57,003 bases of DNA, from positions 1-57,003 of the forward strand of contig DASTAY010000007.1 of NCBI GenBank assembly GCA_035712345.1, given 5' to 3'. Made by a program: the position numbers and the translations under genes. This stretch comes from VRUE01 sp035712345. GTDB lineage: Bacteria; Actinomycetota; Thermoleophilia; Solirubrobacterales; 70-9. Below are positions 43,069 to 50,591 of the stretch, piece after piece. Numbering within the stretch: position 1 is the stretch's first letter; every line of letters starts with the position of its first letter. The notes beneath the pieces are model-generated. The model saw only the letters and a list, made by a program, of their open reading frames with translations. It did no database searches and was not told the DNA's origin.

Positions 43069-43770
43069 TCAGTCGAGCGAAGAGAGGAAGTCGGCCAGCT
43101 CGTTGAGCTTCTTCGGCGGCAGGTCGCGGAAGGAGGGCATGATGCTCGGGCCGATCTCCACCGAACGGATGATCGCGGCGCGCGGGATGCGCTGGGCGAT
43201 ATGGGTCAACTCGGGGCCGGGCCCGTTGTTGCCGTTGTCGCCCAGCTTGTGGCAGGCGAGACAGCCTGATCCGGCGACGACCTCCTTGCCGGCTTCGTAT
43301 TGGGGCGCGACCTTCATGTCGATCTGGGTCGGCGAGCCGGCGACCGCGCCCGAGTAGGTGAGGTAGGCCATCGAGATGATCGTCAGGATGCCGGCGGTGG
43401 TCGCGATCGGCCTTCGCGCCGGATTGCGCTCCGGCCCACGGTCGTAGAACGGCAGGAGGAGGAGCAGGACCATGCAGATGGTCGGGATGCCGATCGTCGC
43501 GACCGGGACCAGCTCCGGCGGTTTGAGCACGCGCAGGACCTCGAAGAGGAAGAAGAAGTACCACTCGGGGCGCGGCACGTAGGTGGTCGTCGTCGGGTCG
43601 GCCTTCGGCCCCTGCTCGGCGCCCAAGACGATCGACATCAGGATGATGACGCCGACGACGAGCAGCGCCATCGCCGAGTCCTTCAACACCGCGTAGGGGA
43701 AGAAGGGCTTGCCCTTCTTCTTCAGCAGCTCGTACTCCTCGAGGTACGCCTGCTTGTCGGCCGCCTTCAT
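43069..43770 (-). CDS. qcrC: Menaquinol-cytochrome c reductase, fused subunit IV/cytochrome c (QcrC)
   Basis: 233 aa, from the ATG 43770, which has AGGGGG about 7 nt upstream; two upstream in-frame starts lack this. The first half resembles subunit IV of the b6f complex (PEWYFFFLFEVLRVLKPPELV, then three TM helices). The second half is a c-type cytochrome with the heme motif GCLACHKLG and Met ligand region IMPSFRDLP. This fusion is typical of Bacillus-type and some actinobacterial menaquinol oxidases. It acts on the outer face of the membrane. Confidence 0.93.
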   Translation of the reverse strand: MKAADKQAYLEEYELLKKKGKPFFPYAVLKDSAMALLVVGVIILMSIVLGAEQGPKADPTTTTYVPRPEWYFFFLFEVLRVLKPPELVPVATIGIPTICMVLLLLLPFYDRGPERNPARRPIATTAGILTIISMAYLTYSGAVAGSPTQIDMKVAPQYEAGKEVVAGSGCLACHKLGDNGNNGPGPELTHIAQRIPRAAIIRSVEIGPSIMPSFRDLPPKKLNELADFLSSLD

Positions 43771-43904
43771 CGATGATCCCCCTGACAGGCGCATATCGGC
43801 GTCCTCGGTCGCTCGCGTGCAGAGCACGCCACGCGACCCCCGCCGAAGGCGGGGTGCGAGCGCGATAGCGCGAGTTCCTTGATCTGCTTGGTCAGGCGAA
43901 TCAT
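43767..43904 (-). CDS. Possible small overlapping protein between qcrB and qcrC
   Basis: 45 codons: it starts at ATG 43904 inside the qcrB stop (ATGA) and stops inside the qcrC start (ATGA). Such perfect coupling at both ends is unusual by chance. The product begins MIRLTKQIKELALSR, a plausible amphipathic helix, and ends with CACQGDHR. However, the middle is encoded by hairpin-rich repeat sequence (43838-43854), so the ORF may be only a by-product of an inserted palindrome. Confidence 0.35.
   Translation of the reverse strand: MIRLTKQIKELALSRSHPAFGGGRVACSARERPRTPICACQGDHR
43838..43854. repeat. GC hairpin within the qcrB-qcrC junction
   Basis: CCCCGCC GAA GGCGGGG is a perfect 7-bp stem with a 3-nt loop. 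It lies within a longer CG-rich region (43810-43876) of short complementary blocks (GCTCGCG...CGCGAGTT) that looks like another extragenic palindrome. An alternative role is translational tuning of qcrC. Confidence 0.5.
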
Positions 43905-44785
43905 CCGACTCTCCCGTTCCCGTTCGCGCCTGCGTCGAGAGGAGCCGTAGGCTCGGCGATCTTCGGCTTCTCGGCCCGCAGCCAGGGCGGCGCCGTGGTG
44001 CCGAGCTTGACCACGAGGTACATGTGGGCGCCGATCAGGGCGATGATCGCGCCGGGGACGAGCAGCATGTGGATCGCGTAGAAGCGCGACAGCGTCGTCG
44101 CTCCGAGCTCGGGGCCGGCGCGCAGGAAGTCGCTCAGATAGGGGCCGACGACCGGGCCCGTGCCGTTGATGTTGATGCCGACGACCGAGGCCCAGAAGGA
44201 GCGCTGGTCGAAGGGCAGCAGATAACCGGTGAAGGCCATCGTCATCGTCAGGATCAGCAGGACGACGCCGATCACCCAGTTGAGCTCGCGCGGGTACTTG
44301 TAGGCGCCGAAGAAGAAGGTGCGCCCCATGTGCAGGAAGACCAGGATGACCATCACGCTCGAGCCCCACTTGTGCATTCCGTGCACGAACTGGCCGAGGA
44401 AGACGTCGTTGTTGATGTGCGAGATCGAGGCGTAGGCCTGGGTCGTCGAGGGCGTGTAGAACATCGCCAGGAAGACGCCGGTCGTCGCCTGGACGATGAA
44501 GGCGAAGAGGGTCGCCGAGCCGAGCGTGTAGAACCAGTTGGTCCCCTTCGGCACCTTGCGGTACAGCATCCCCGTGAGGAAGCCGGTGGCCGCGGTCCGC
44601 TGATCGACCCAGGCGAGGACGTCGCTGGGCGCTTCCTTGGCCTTGTCGGCGAGCTTCGCCGCGTCGGTCGGCCGCTCGGGCGGGGCCGTCTTGAGGTCGG
44701 CGGGAGCGGGGCCGGAGGCGCCGTTGCCTTCGCCGGGCTTGGACGGCTTGCGCAGCGGGGCCGGTATCAGGGAGTCGAGTTTCAT
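43901..44785 (-). CDS. qcrB: Menaquinol-cytochrome c reductase cytochrome b subunit (QcrB)
   Basis: 294 aa. After an unusual N-terminal cytoplasmic extension of about 60 Pro/Ala-rich residues, four TM helices carry the diheme b6-type core (FIVQATTGVFLAMFYTPS, HGMHKWGSSVMVILVFLHMGRTF, AFTGYLLPFDQRSFW and IHMLLVPGAIIALIGAHMYLV with paired His ligands). It oxidises menaquinol and moves electrons to the Rieske protein and QcrC. It lies between qcrA and qcrC in the operon. Confidence 0.94.
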   Translation of the reverse strand: MKLDSLIPAPLRKPSKPGEGNGASGPAPADLKTAPPERPTDAAKLADKAKEAPSDVLAWVDQRTAATGFLTGMLYRKVPKGTNWFYTLGSATLFAFIVQATTGVFLAMFYTPSTTQAYASISHINNDVFLGQFVHGMHKWGSSVMVILVFLHMGRTFFFGAYKYPRELNWVIGVVLLILTMTMAFTGYLLPFDQRSFWASVVGININGTGPVVGPYLSDFLRAGPELGATTLSRFYAIHMLLVPGAIIALIGAHMYLVVKLGTTAPPWLRAEKPKIAEPTAPLDAGANGNGRVG

Positions 44786-44793
44786 CTAATCGA

Positions 44794-45474
44794 TCATCCG
44801 CTCGGCGGGGGGAAGGTCGAGGGGCGGGGCGGATACAGATATTCCCAGACACCGCCGGTGAACTCGCCGGGATCGCGGGCGCGCACCGGTTCGAGCTGGG
44901 CGGTGACGCTGTAGCGCGGGCCGAGCTCGACCTGTCCGTTGCGGACGCGGGCCTGGAAGTGGTCGAGCGGGCGCACCGGGGGGCCGCCGATCCGTCGGCC
45001 CTGGAAGTCGTAGACGCCGCCGTGGCAGGGGCAGATGAAGTTGCCCGCCGCCTCGACGAAGCGCACCGGGCAGCCGAGGTGGGCGCAGCGGTTGGATACG
45101 GCGACGATCTGGTTCGGCTTTTCGCCGAGCTGCTTGGAGCTCTTGCGCACGTAGGCGGTGGTCTTGCCGGCGTCGCCGATGCCCTCGGTTTCGGTGAAGA
45201 CGACCTGGCGGTAGGTGTCTTCGACGAAATCGCCGACCGGGCCGACCGCCTCCCAGCGCTCCTTGCCGCGGTGGAAGATCGGCGCGACCGCGAAGCCGAC
45301 GGCCGGCAGGACGATCGCCGCGCCGGCGATCCCGCCGAGGCCCTGGGCAGCGACCGTGAAGGCGCGACGGCGGGTCATCGACTCGCCGTCGAAGTAGCCG
45401 GGAGGGTCGGGCTGCGCCCGCTCGAGCGGCGCGGCGCCCTCGGTCCCGTTTCGCTTGTCTGCCTCGTCAGCCAT
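44794..45474 (-). CDS. qcrA: Rieske iron-sulfur protein (QcrA)
   Basis: 226 aa from the ATG 45474. The Tat-like signal TRRRAFTVAAQGLGGIAGAAI precedes the membrane anchor. The Rieske fold has both cluster motifs, RCAHLGCPV and CPCHGGVYD, with two Cys and two His ligands plus the disulfide Cys pair. The Tat genes are 4 kb away in the same cluster. A five-residue longer start is possible but less likely. Confidence 0.94.
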   Translation of the reverse strand: MADEADKRNGTEGAAPLERAQPDPPGYFDGESMTRRRAFTVAAQGLGGIAGAAIVLPAVGFAVAPIFHRGKERWEAVGPVGDFVEDTYRQVVFTETEGIGDAGKTTAYVRKSSKQLGEKPNQIVAVSNRCAHLGCPVRFVEAAGNFICPCHGGVYDFQGRRIGGPPVRPLDHFQARVRNGQVELGPRYSVTAQLEPVRARDPGEFTGGVWEYLYPPRPSTFPPPSG

Positions 45475-45701
45475 GTCTGCCTGGTGCAACGGCCGGGGAG
45501 TTTATTGGCTCGGCGGCGAGACCGAGGTCGAGGCGCCCCGGCCTCAACCCCGACCTGGGCGTTTGTGTACAGCAGATTAACGACCAAAGCGAGGCGGGCA
45601 GACAGACTGGTATAAGCACCTAGCGTGTTTCTCTGCCGGTTCCGACCGGCAGGATTACCTGGGAGGGGAGAGGGGACAATCTGCCGAGTCGCCGCCCGCC
45701 G
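45475..45701. other. Divergent promoter region between qcrA and the second MMPL gene
   Basis: 227 nt. Contains TATAAG (about 45611) as a possible -10 for the plus-strand gene and a hairpin, CTGCCGGT-TCCG-ACCGGCAG, just after it in the predicted leader. On the minus strand TAAACT lies about 24 nt before the qcrA ATG. No gene or riboswitch was recognised. Confidence 0.4.
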
Positions 45702-48700
45702 ATGAGGCGGAGTCGAGGAAAGCGCGACCCAACCGCCGGCGGCGGCAAGCTGCCGCTTGCCCTGCGCAGGCCACGGGCGCTGCTTGCGGCCGCCGTGGTG
45801 GCAATCGTCATCCTCGGCCTCGTCGGCCGTGGCGTCGAGGGCGAGCTGCGGCCGACCTCGCTCAGCGTTCCCGGCACCGACTCGGGTCGCGCCAGTGAGC
45901 TGGTTCACCGTTACTTCGGCGACACCGCGCCCTTCGCCATCCTCCTGCAGGGGCCGGCCGGCGAACTCGACCGGCAGGGGCCGGCGCTGATCCGCAAGCT
46001 GCGCACCGACCCGAACGTCACGACCATCTCGCCGTGGGACAAGGGCAGCGTCGGCAACCTGCGGCCGAGCCCGCGCAAGGCCCTGATCCTGATCGATTTC
46101 CACGTCAGCGCCGACGAAGCGGTGAAGACCACCGTCCCTTATCTCGACCGGACGCTGAAGGAGCAGATCAGGCGACCCGTCACCGCGGCGGAGACCGGCT
46201 ACGCCAGCCTCTCGCGGGCGCTGATCGACGAGGCCGTCCACTCGACCGACATGGCCGAGCTGATCGCGATCCCCTTCCTGCTGCTCGTCCTGCTGCTCGT
46301 CTTCCGCTCGCCGATCGCCGCGGCGATCCCGCTCGCCTTCGGGGGGATCGCGGTGATCACCTCCCGCGGGGTGCTGGCGATCGTCGCGCACTGGATAGCG
46401 ATCGACGGCTTCGCGCTGACCGTCTGCTCGATGATGGGGCTGGCGCTGGGGGTGGACTACGCCCTCTTGATGGTCTCGCGCTTCCGCGAGGAGCTCGACG
46501 AGGGGGCCGAGCCCCTGGAGGCGGCGCGGATGACCCGGCGCACCGCCGGGCGCACGACCGCCTTTGCCGGCTCGACCCTGTTCCTGGCGATGCTGGTGAC
46601 GCTCTTCGTAATGCCCGGCAACCTGCTCGTCTCCCTCGCCGGCACCGCGATCGTGGTCACCGCGATCAGCGTCCTCGTGGCCGCCCTGGTCGGCCCGGCG
46701 CTGCTCGTGGTCACCGGCCACAACGTCAACCGCTGGCGGATCGGCGGCAACGGCGGCGGCGAGGGCGTCATGGCGCTGGTGCGGGGGGCGCTCAGCCGCC
46801 CGCTGCTCGCGGCGATCATGATCGGCGTGGTCGTGCTCGTGCTCGCCGCGCCGGTGCTGGCGCTGAAGACGGGGCCGCCGAGCGCCCAGCAGCTGCCCTC
46901 TTCCAACCAGGCGCGCAAGGAAGCCGAGCTGATCGCCGACGCGATCGGCCCGGGCTGGGAAGCCCCCTTCGTCGTCGTCGCGGTCTCCAACCAGGGCCCG
47001 ATCACCGAACCCGACAGCCTGGCGGCGCTGACGCGTTGGCAACACAGGATCGCCTCCGACCCCGGCGTGCAGGCCGTGATCGGGCCGGCGCAGATCCGCA
47101 AGCAGGTGAAACCGCTGCAGAAGACCGGCAACGACCTGCTCGCCGGGCGGGGCGAAGCCGATCCCGAACAGCTGACCACGCTGGGCGAAAAACTCGGAGT
47201 CGCGGCGAGCGGCGTGCGCAAGCTGCGCTCCGGCATCTCCAAGGCGAGCTACGGGGCCGGGCTGCTCGCCAACGGCACCGGCCAGGCCGGGGACGGCGCT
47301 CAGCAGCTCGAAGGCGGTATCTCGAAGCTCGCTTCCGGGGCGGCCAAAGCCGCCGGGGCGCTGGGCAAGCTGGCGGAAGGCTCCGGGAAGCTGGCCGAAG
47401 GCCAGCGCACCGCCGAGGTCGGCGCCTACTCCGTCCAGGGGGGCTCCGAACGGGTCCTGAACGTGATCAAGGGCAACGGGCTCGAGCGGGCGCGGGGGCT
47501 GCGGGCCGAACTGAAGAAGAAGGCTGCCGCCGACCCCAGCCTCGCGCCGCAGCTGCGCGAAGCGGAACACCTGGTCGAAGCGATGGCGATCGCCCGCAAC
47601 GAAGCGCAGCGGCTGAGCGGCCAGGCGACCCGTCTACACGACGGCCAGGAAAAGCTGGTCGACGGCACGACCAAGCTTCACAAAGGAGCGGAGAAGCTCG
47701 CCGACGCCACCGGCCAGCTTCCCGGAGCGCTGGGCAAGCTCGAAGGCGGCGCCTCACAGCTCGTCGACGGCCTCGGTCAGCTGCGCGGCGGCGCCGACAC
47801 GCTGGAAGAAAAGCTCTCCGAAGGGTTCCACCGCTCGAGCCCCCTGCAGACCGAACTGCACAAGGGGCACGTGGAAGTCTCGGTCAGCGCCAAGAAGGTC
47901 AACCGCAAAGTCGACCGCCTGCGGCGCAACTCGCCGGGGATCTTCAACTCCGGCTACTTCGTCCTCTCCAGCCTCGACGGGGCGCCCGAGAGGGAACGCA
48001 AGCGGGTCACCGGGATCGTCGACCTGGAAAACGGCCAGGCCGCGCAGATGATCGTGATCCCCCGCTACACCTTCAACACCCCCGGCTCGACCGCGCTCAA
48101 CGACCGGCTGAAGCGCGACGCGGCCGGGCTGGCCACGGCGACCGGCGCCACCACCGGCGTGAGCGGCGCGGCGGCGGAACTGATCGACTACACCAACGTG
48201 ATCTCCGAACGGATCCCGGTGATGATCGCCGTGATCACGCTCGCCACCTTCCTGATCCTGGTGGTGATCCTGCGCGCGCTGCTGCTCGCGGCGATCGCGG
48301 TGATGCTGAACCTGGTCACCGTGGCCGTGGCCTTCGGCGTGCTGACCCTGCTCTTCAACGTCCCCGAGGGCTGGCCCCTGGGTGGGCACACCTATGTCGA
48401 CGCGATCGGAGCGGCGGGCATCTTCGGGATCATCTTCGGCCTCTCGATCGACTATGCGGTGTTCCTCCTGATGCGAATGCGCGAGCACTACGAGAACAAC
48501 GCCTCGAACAAAGAGGCGATCGTCTTCGGGCTCGAGAAGACCGCCCGCGTGATCACCGGCGCGGCGGCGATCATGATGGCCGTCTTCGTCGCCTTCGCCG
48601 GAGCCGACATAGCCACGGTCAGCCAGCTGGGCACGGGCCTCGCCGTCGCCGTGCTGCTCGACGCGACCGTCGTGCGGATCGTCCTCCTGCCGGCGCTGAT

Positions 48701-48791
48701 GCTGCTGCTGGGCGACCGGGTCTGGTGGCTTCCCCAGCCACTGGAGAGAATCCTGCCCGAAATCGATCTTCATGGCTCGCGCGCGGGTTAG
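45702..48791 (+). CDS. MMPL/RND-family transporter with a coiled-coil insert (second copy)
   Basis: 1029 aa. The same layout as the copy at 34-37 kb: TM1 with VEGELRPTSLSVPG after it, VFRSPIAAAIPLAFGG, MMGLALGVDYALLMVSRFREEL, a long Gly/Leu repeat section (GQAGDGAQQLEGGISKLASG) in the outside loop, and IFGIIFGLSIDYAVFLLMRMREHY in the second half. It probably exports a lipid or other hydrophobic molecule. It is followed by a small secreted helical protein and paralogue P5, the second place where an MMPL gene and this family are neighbours. Confidence 0.9.
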   Translation: MRRSRGKRDPTAGGGKLPLALRRPRALLAAAVVAIVILGLVGRGVEGELRPTSLSVPGTDSGRASELVHRYFGDTAPFAILLQGPAGELDRQGPALIRKLRTDPNVTTISPWDKGSVGNLRPSPRKALILIDFHVSADEAVKTTVPYLDRTLKEQIRRPVTAAETGYASLSRALIDEAVHSTDMAELIAIPFLLLVLLLVFRSPIAAAIPLAFGGIAVITSRGVLAIVAHWIAIDGFALTVCSMMGLALGVDYALLMVSRFREELDEGAEPLEAARMTRRTAGRTTAFAGSTLFLAMLVTLFVMPGNLLVSLAGTAIVVTAISVLVAALVGPALLVVTGHNVNRWRIGGNGGGEGVMALVRGALSRPLLAAIMIGVVVLVLAAPVLALKTGPPSAQQLPSSNQARKEAELIADAIGPGWEAPFVVVAVSNQGPITEPDSLAALTRWQHRIASDPGVQAVIGPAQIRKQVKPLQKTGNDLLAGRGEADPEQLTTLGEKLGVAASGVRKLRSGISKASYGAGLLANGTGQAGDGAQQLEGGISKLASGAAKAAGALGKLAEGSGKLAEGQRTAEVGAYSVQGGSERVLNVIKGNGLERARGLRAELKKKAAADPSLAPQLREAEHLVEAMAIARNEAQRLSGQATRLHDGQEKLVDGTTKLHKGAEKLADATGQLPGALGKLEGGASQLVDGLGQLRGGADTLEEKLSEGFHRSSPLQTELHKGHVEVSVSAKKVNRKVDRLRRNSPGIFNSGYFVLSSLDGAPERERKRVTGIVDLENGQAAQMIVIPRYTFNTPGSTALNDRLKRDAAGLATATGATTGVSGAAAELIDYTNVISERIPVMIAVITLATFLILVVILRALLLAAIAVMLNLVTVAVAFGVLTLLFNVPEGWPLGGHTYVDAIGAAGIFGIIFGLSIDYAVFLLMRMREHYENNASNKEAIVFGLEKTARVITGAAAIMMAVFVAFAGADIATVSQLGTGLAVAVLLDATVVRIVLLPALMLLLGDRVWWLPQPLERILPEIDLHGSRAG

Positions 48792-48907
48792 CAGTAGTGC
48801 GGACCATAGGAACTCGTGTATTTTTGACATCAGGGTTGAGAACAGGGGGATCGGCTGGGGCCATCGCGTCGTCGCCGGACCAGCCAGAGCGAAGGAGGAT
48901 TGATCTA

Positions 48908-49420
48908 GTGGGAAGCTCAAGGAGGAAGTCGTCGCTGCCGGTGTTCGGCCTGGCAATGGTCGTGGCGCTGCTCGCGGCGGTTCCGGTCGCGCTGGCCGCC
49001 GAAGGCGAAAGCGAAATCACCCGGCCCGAATACATCGCCAGGGTCGAACCGATCTGCGCCAGCAGCAGCAAGTCCAACTCGAGCATCCTCAAGGGCGTGA
49101 AAGAACAGGTCAAGCAGGGCAAGCTGGTGCCCGCTGGCAAGCGCTTCATCCGCGCCTCCGGCGTCCTCGACAAGTCGACCGCCAAGATCGCCAGGGTGCC
49201 CCAGCCGGCGGCCGACTCGACCAAGCTGACCAAATGGATCGGCTACCTGAAGAGCGAGGGAGACTTCCTCCAGCGCATCGGCAAGTCGCTCAAGGCGGGC
49301 AACAAGTACAAGGCCCAGAAGCTGGCGGTGAAACTGAACACCAACAACAACAAGGCAAACAACACGGTGATCAGCTTCGGCTTCAAGGAATGCCGCATCG
49401 ATTCCTCGAGGTTCATCTAA
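48908..49420 (+). CDS. Small secreted helical protein with two cysteines
   Basis: 170 aa from a GTG at 48908, backed by AAGGAGG nine nt upstream. It has a signal peptide (PVFGLAMVVALLAAVPVALA), then an all-helical, Lys-rich domain with Cys in EPICASSS and KECRID, which may pair. The pattern 'RxEYIARVxPIC' is familiar from short secreted actinobacterial proteins, but I know no function. It sits between the MMPL gene and paralogue P5, all in one direction, so the three may be one operon. Confidence 0.6.
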   Translation: MGSSRRKSSLPVFGLAMVVALLAAVPVALAAEGESEITRPEYIARVEPICASSSKSNSSILKGVKEQVKQGKLVPAGKRFIRASGVLDKSTAKIARVPQPAADSTKLTKWIGYLKSEGDFLQRIGKSLKAGNKYKAQKLAVKLNTNNNKANNTVISFGFKECRIDSSRFI

Positions 49421-49421
49421 G

Positions 49422-50198
49422 TTGCGGCGCGCAAAGCTCGTCCTCGCGGCCTCGCTCGTCGCGTTGAGCATCACTGCCGTGGCGCATGCCGAGGTCAGCC
49501 AGCAAGGGGACTTGATCGTCAACTTCGACGGCGGCATCGCACCGTCGAAGTTGCCGCGCGAAGGCGTGGCGCCGGTCGCGGTCAGCGTTGACGGCACGTT
49601 CAAGTCAGCCGAAGGGGCCGACCCGCCGCCGCAGTTGCGGACGATCGCGATCGGCATCAATCGTGCCGGAAAGATCTTCGACAGGGGCCTGCCGACCTGC
49701 CGGGTGCGAAAGATCCAGCCGGCGACGATCCGGGCGGCGAAAAGGATCTGCGGTCAGGCGATCGTCGGCAGCGGCCACGTCCAGGTGCGCGTCCACCTCG
49801 CCAACCAGCCGCCCTTCACCTTCGACGGCCCGATGCTCGTCTTCCATGCAAAACCGTCAGGCGGGAACAGGCGTCTACTTGCCCAGGTGTACGGGCGCAA
49901 GCCGCCTTCGGCATTCGTGCTCAATTTCAAGATCGTGAAGGCCGCGGGCGAATTCGGCACCGTGATCAAGACCTCGCTGCCGAAGTCGGCCCGCAAGTGG
50001 GCCTACGTGTCCCACTTCGACATGAAGCTGCGCCGGACGTACAGCTACCAGGGCGAAAGCCACAGCTTCATCAGCGCCGGCTGTGCCGCCCCGCCCGGAT
50101 TCCCGGGCACGGTCTACCCGTTCGCCCGGGCGAACTTCGGCTTCGCCGGGGGCAAGAACGTCACGACGACCCTGGTTCGTCACTGCGCGGTCAGGTAG
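49422..50198 (+). CDS. Secreted four-cysteine paralogue family, member P5
   Basis: 258 aa, TTG start at 49422 one base after the preceding stop. Signal peptide: KLVLAASLVALSITAVAHA. Family landmarks are QGDLIVNFDGGIAPSKLPR, RGLPTCRVRKI, RICGQAIVGSG, GPMLVFHA, HSFISAGCAAPP and RHCAVR. It is the most divergent of the five but keeps all four Cys. It follows the second MMPL gene and the helical protein, the third independent link of this family with MCE/MMPL loci. Confidence 0.7.
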   Translation: MRRAKLVLAASLVALSITAVAHAEVSQQGDLIVNFDGGIAPSKLPREGVAPVAVSVDGTFKSAEGADPPPQLRTIAIGINRAGKIFDRGLPTCRVRKIQPATIRAAKRICGQAIVGSGHVQVRVHLANQPPFTFDGPMLVFHAKPSGGNRRLLAQVYGRKPPSAFVLNFKIVKAAGEFGTVIKTSLPKSARKWAYVSHFDMKLRRTYSYQGESHSFISAGCAAPPGFPGTVYPFARANFGFAGGKNVTTTLVRHCAVR

Positions 50199-50201
50199 TC
50201 C

Positions 50202-50591
50202 TCAGGCTCCTGTGCCGATGGCGTGGACAGCGTCGCGCCATCGGCCCGGCGCCTCTTGCTCCCGTCCTTCCGCGTGGAGCTGGGCGCTGGCGCTGATCAG
50301 CTCGGCGAGGATGAGGACGGCCCCGGTGTCGCCCAGCGCCGCGAGGCGCTCGATGCCGAGCGCGTAGAGGTAGTCGCCGGCCAGCAGCGCCAGGTCGTCG
50401 TCGTGGCCGCTGAGCAGGCGCGGCTCGCCGTAGTGGAGCAGGTAGCCCTCGCGCACCGCCTCGACGACGAAGTCCCGCTCGGCGGAGAGGTTCGCGGCGG
50501 CGCTCCGATCCGGGGGGTCGGTGACATGGGGCGAGATCGGGGTGTCCTCGTCGCGCAACCGGGCCGCCAGGAGCTTCAGCGCCTCGCTCAT
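50202..50591 (-). CDS. Small protein resembling part of a polyprenyl synthase fold
   Basis: 129 aa. It starts in the hemL stop (ATGA). The second half, DDDLALLAGDYLYALGIERLAALGDTGAVLILAELIS, looks like the helical 'LLAGDxLxxxAxExLA..GD' region of prenyl diphosphate synthases, but both catalytic Asp-rich motifs are missing. Such fragments may act as a regulatory or scaffold subunit, as in two-part heptaprenyl synthases. That is a guess; otherwise it is a conserved unknown coupled to heme synthesis. Confidence 0.5.
   Translation of the reverse strand: MSEALKLLAARLRDEDTPISPHVTDPPDRSAAANLSAERDFVVEAVREGYLLHYGEPRLLSGHDDDLALLAGDYLYALGIERLAALGDTGAVLILAELISASAQLHAEGREQEAPGRWRDAVHAIGTGA

Noticed and set aside
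45600..45701. A riboswitch upstream of the second MMPL gene
   Set aside because: Only one simple hairpin (CTGCCGGT-TCCG-ACCGGCAG) is seen; no conserved core of a known riboswitch class was recognised.
46034..49420. An 1128-aa open frame overlapping the second MMPL gene
   Set aside because: Its first 900 or so residues are an Arg/Gly-rich frame shadow. Only the last 170 codons, after the GTG at 48908 with its own ribosome binding site, form a real gene.
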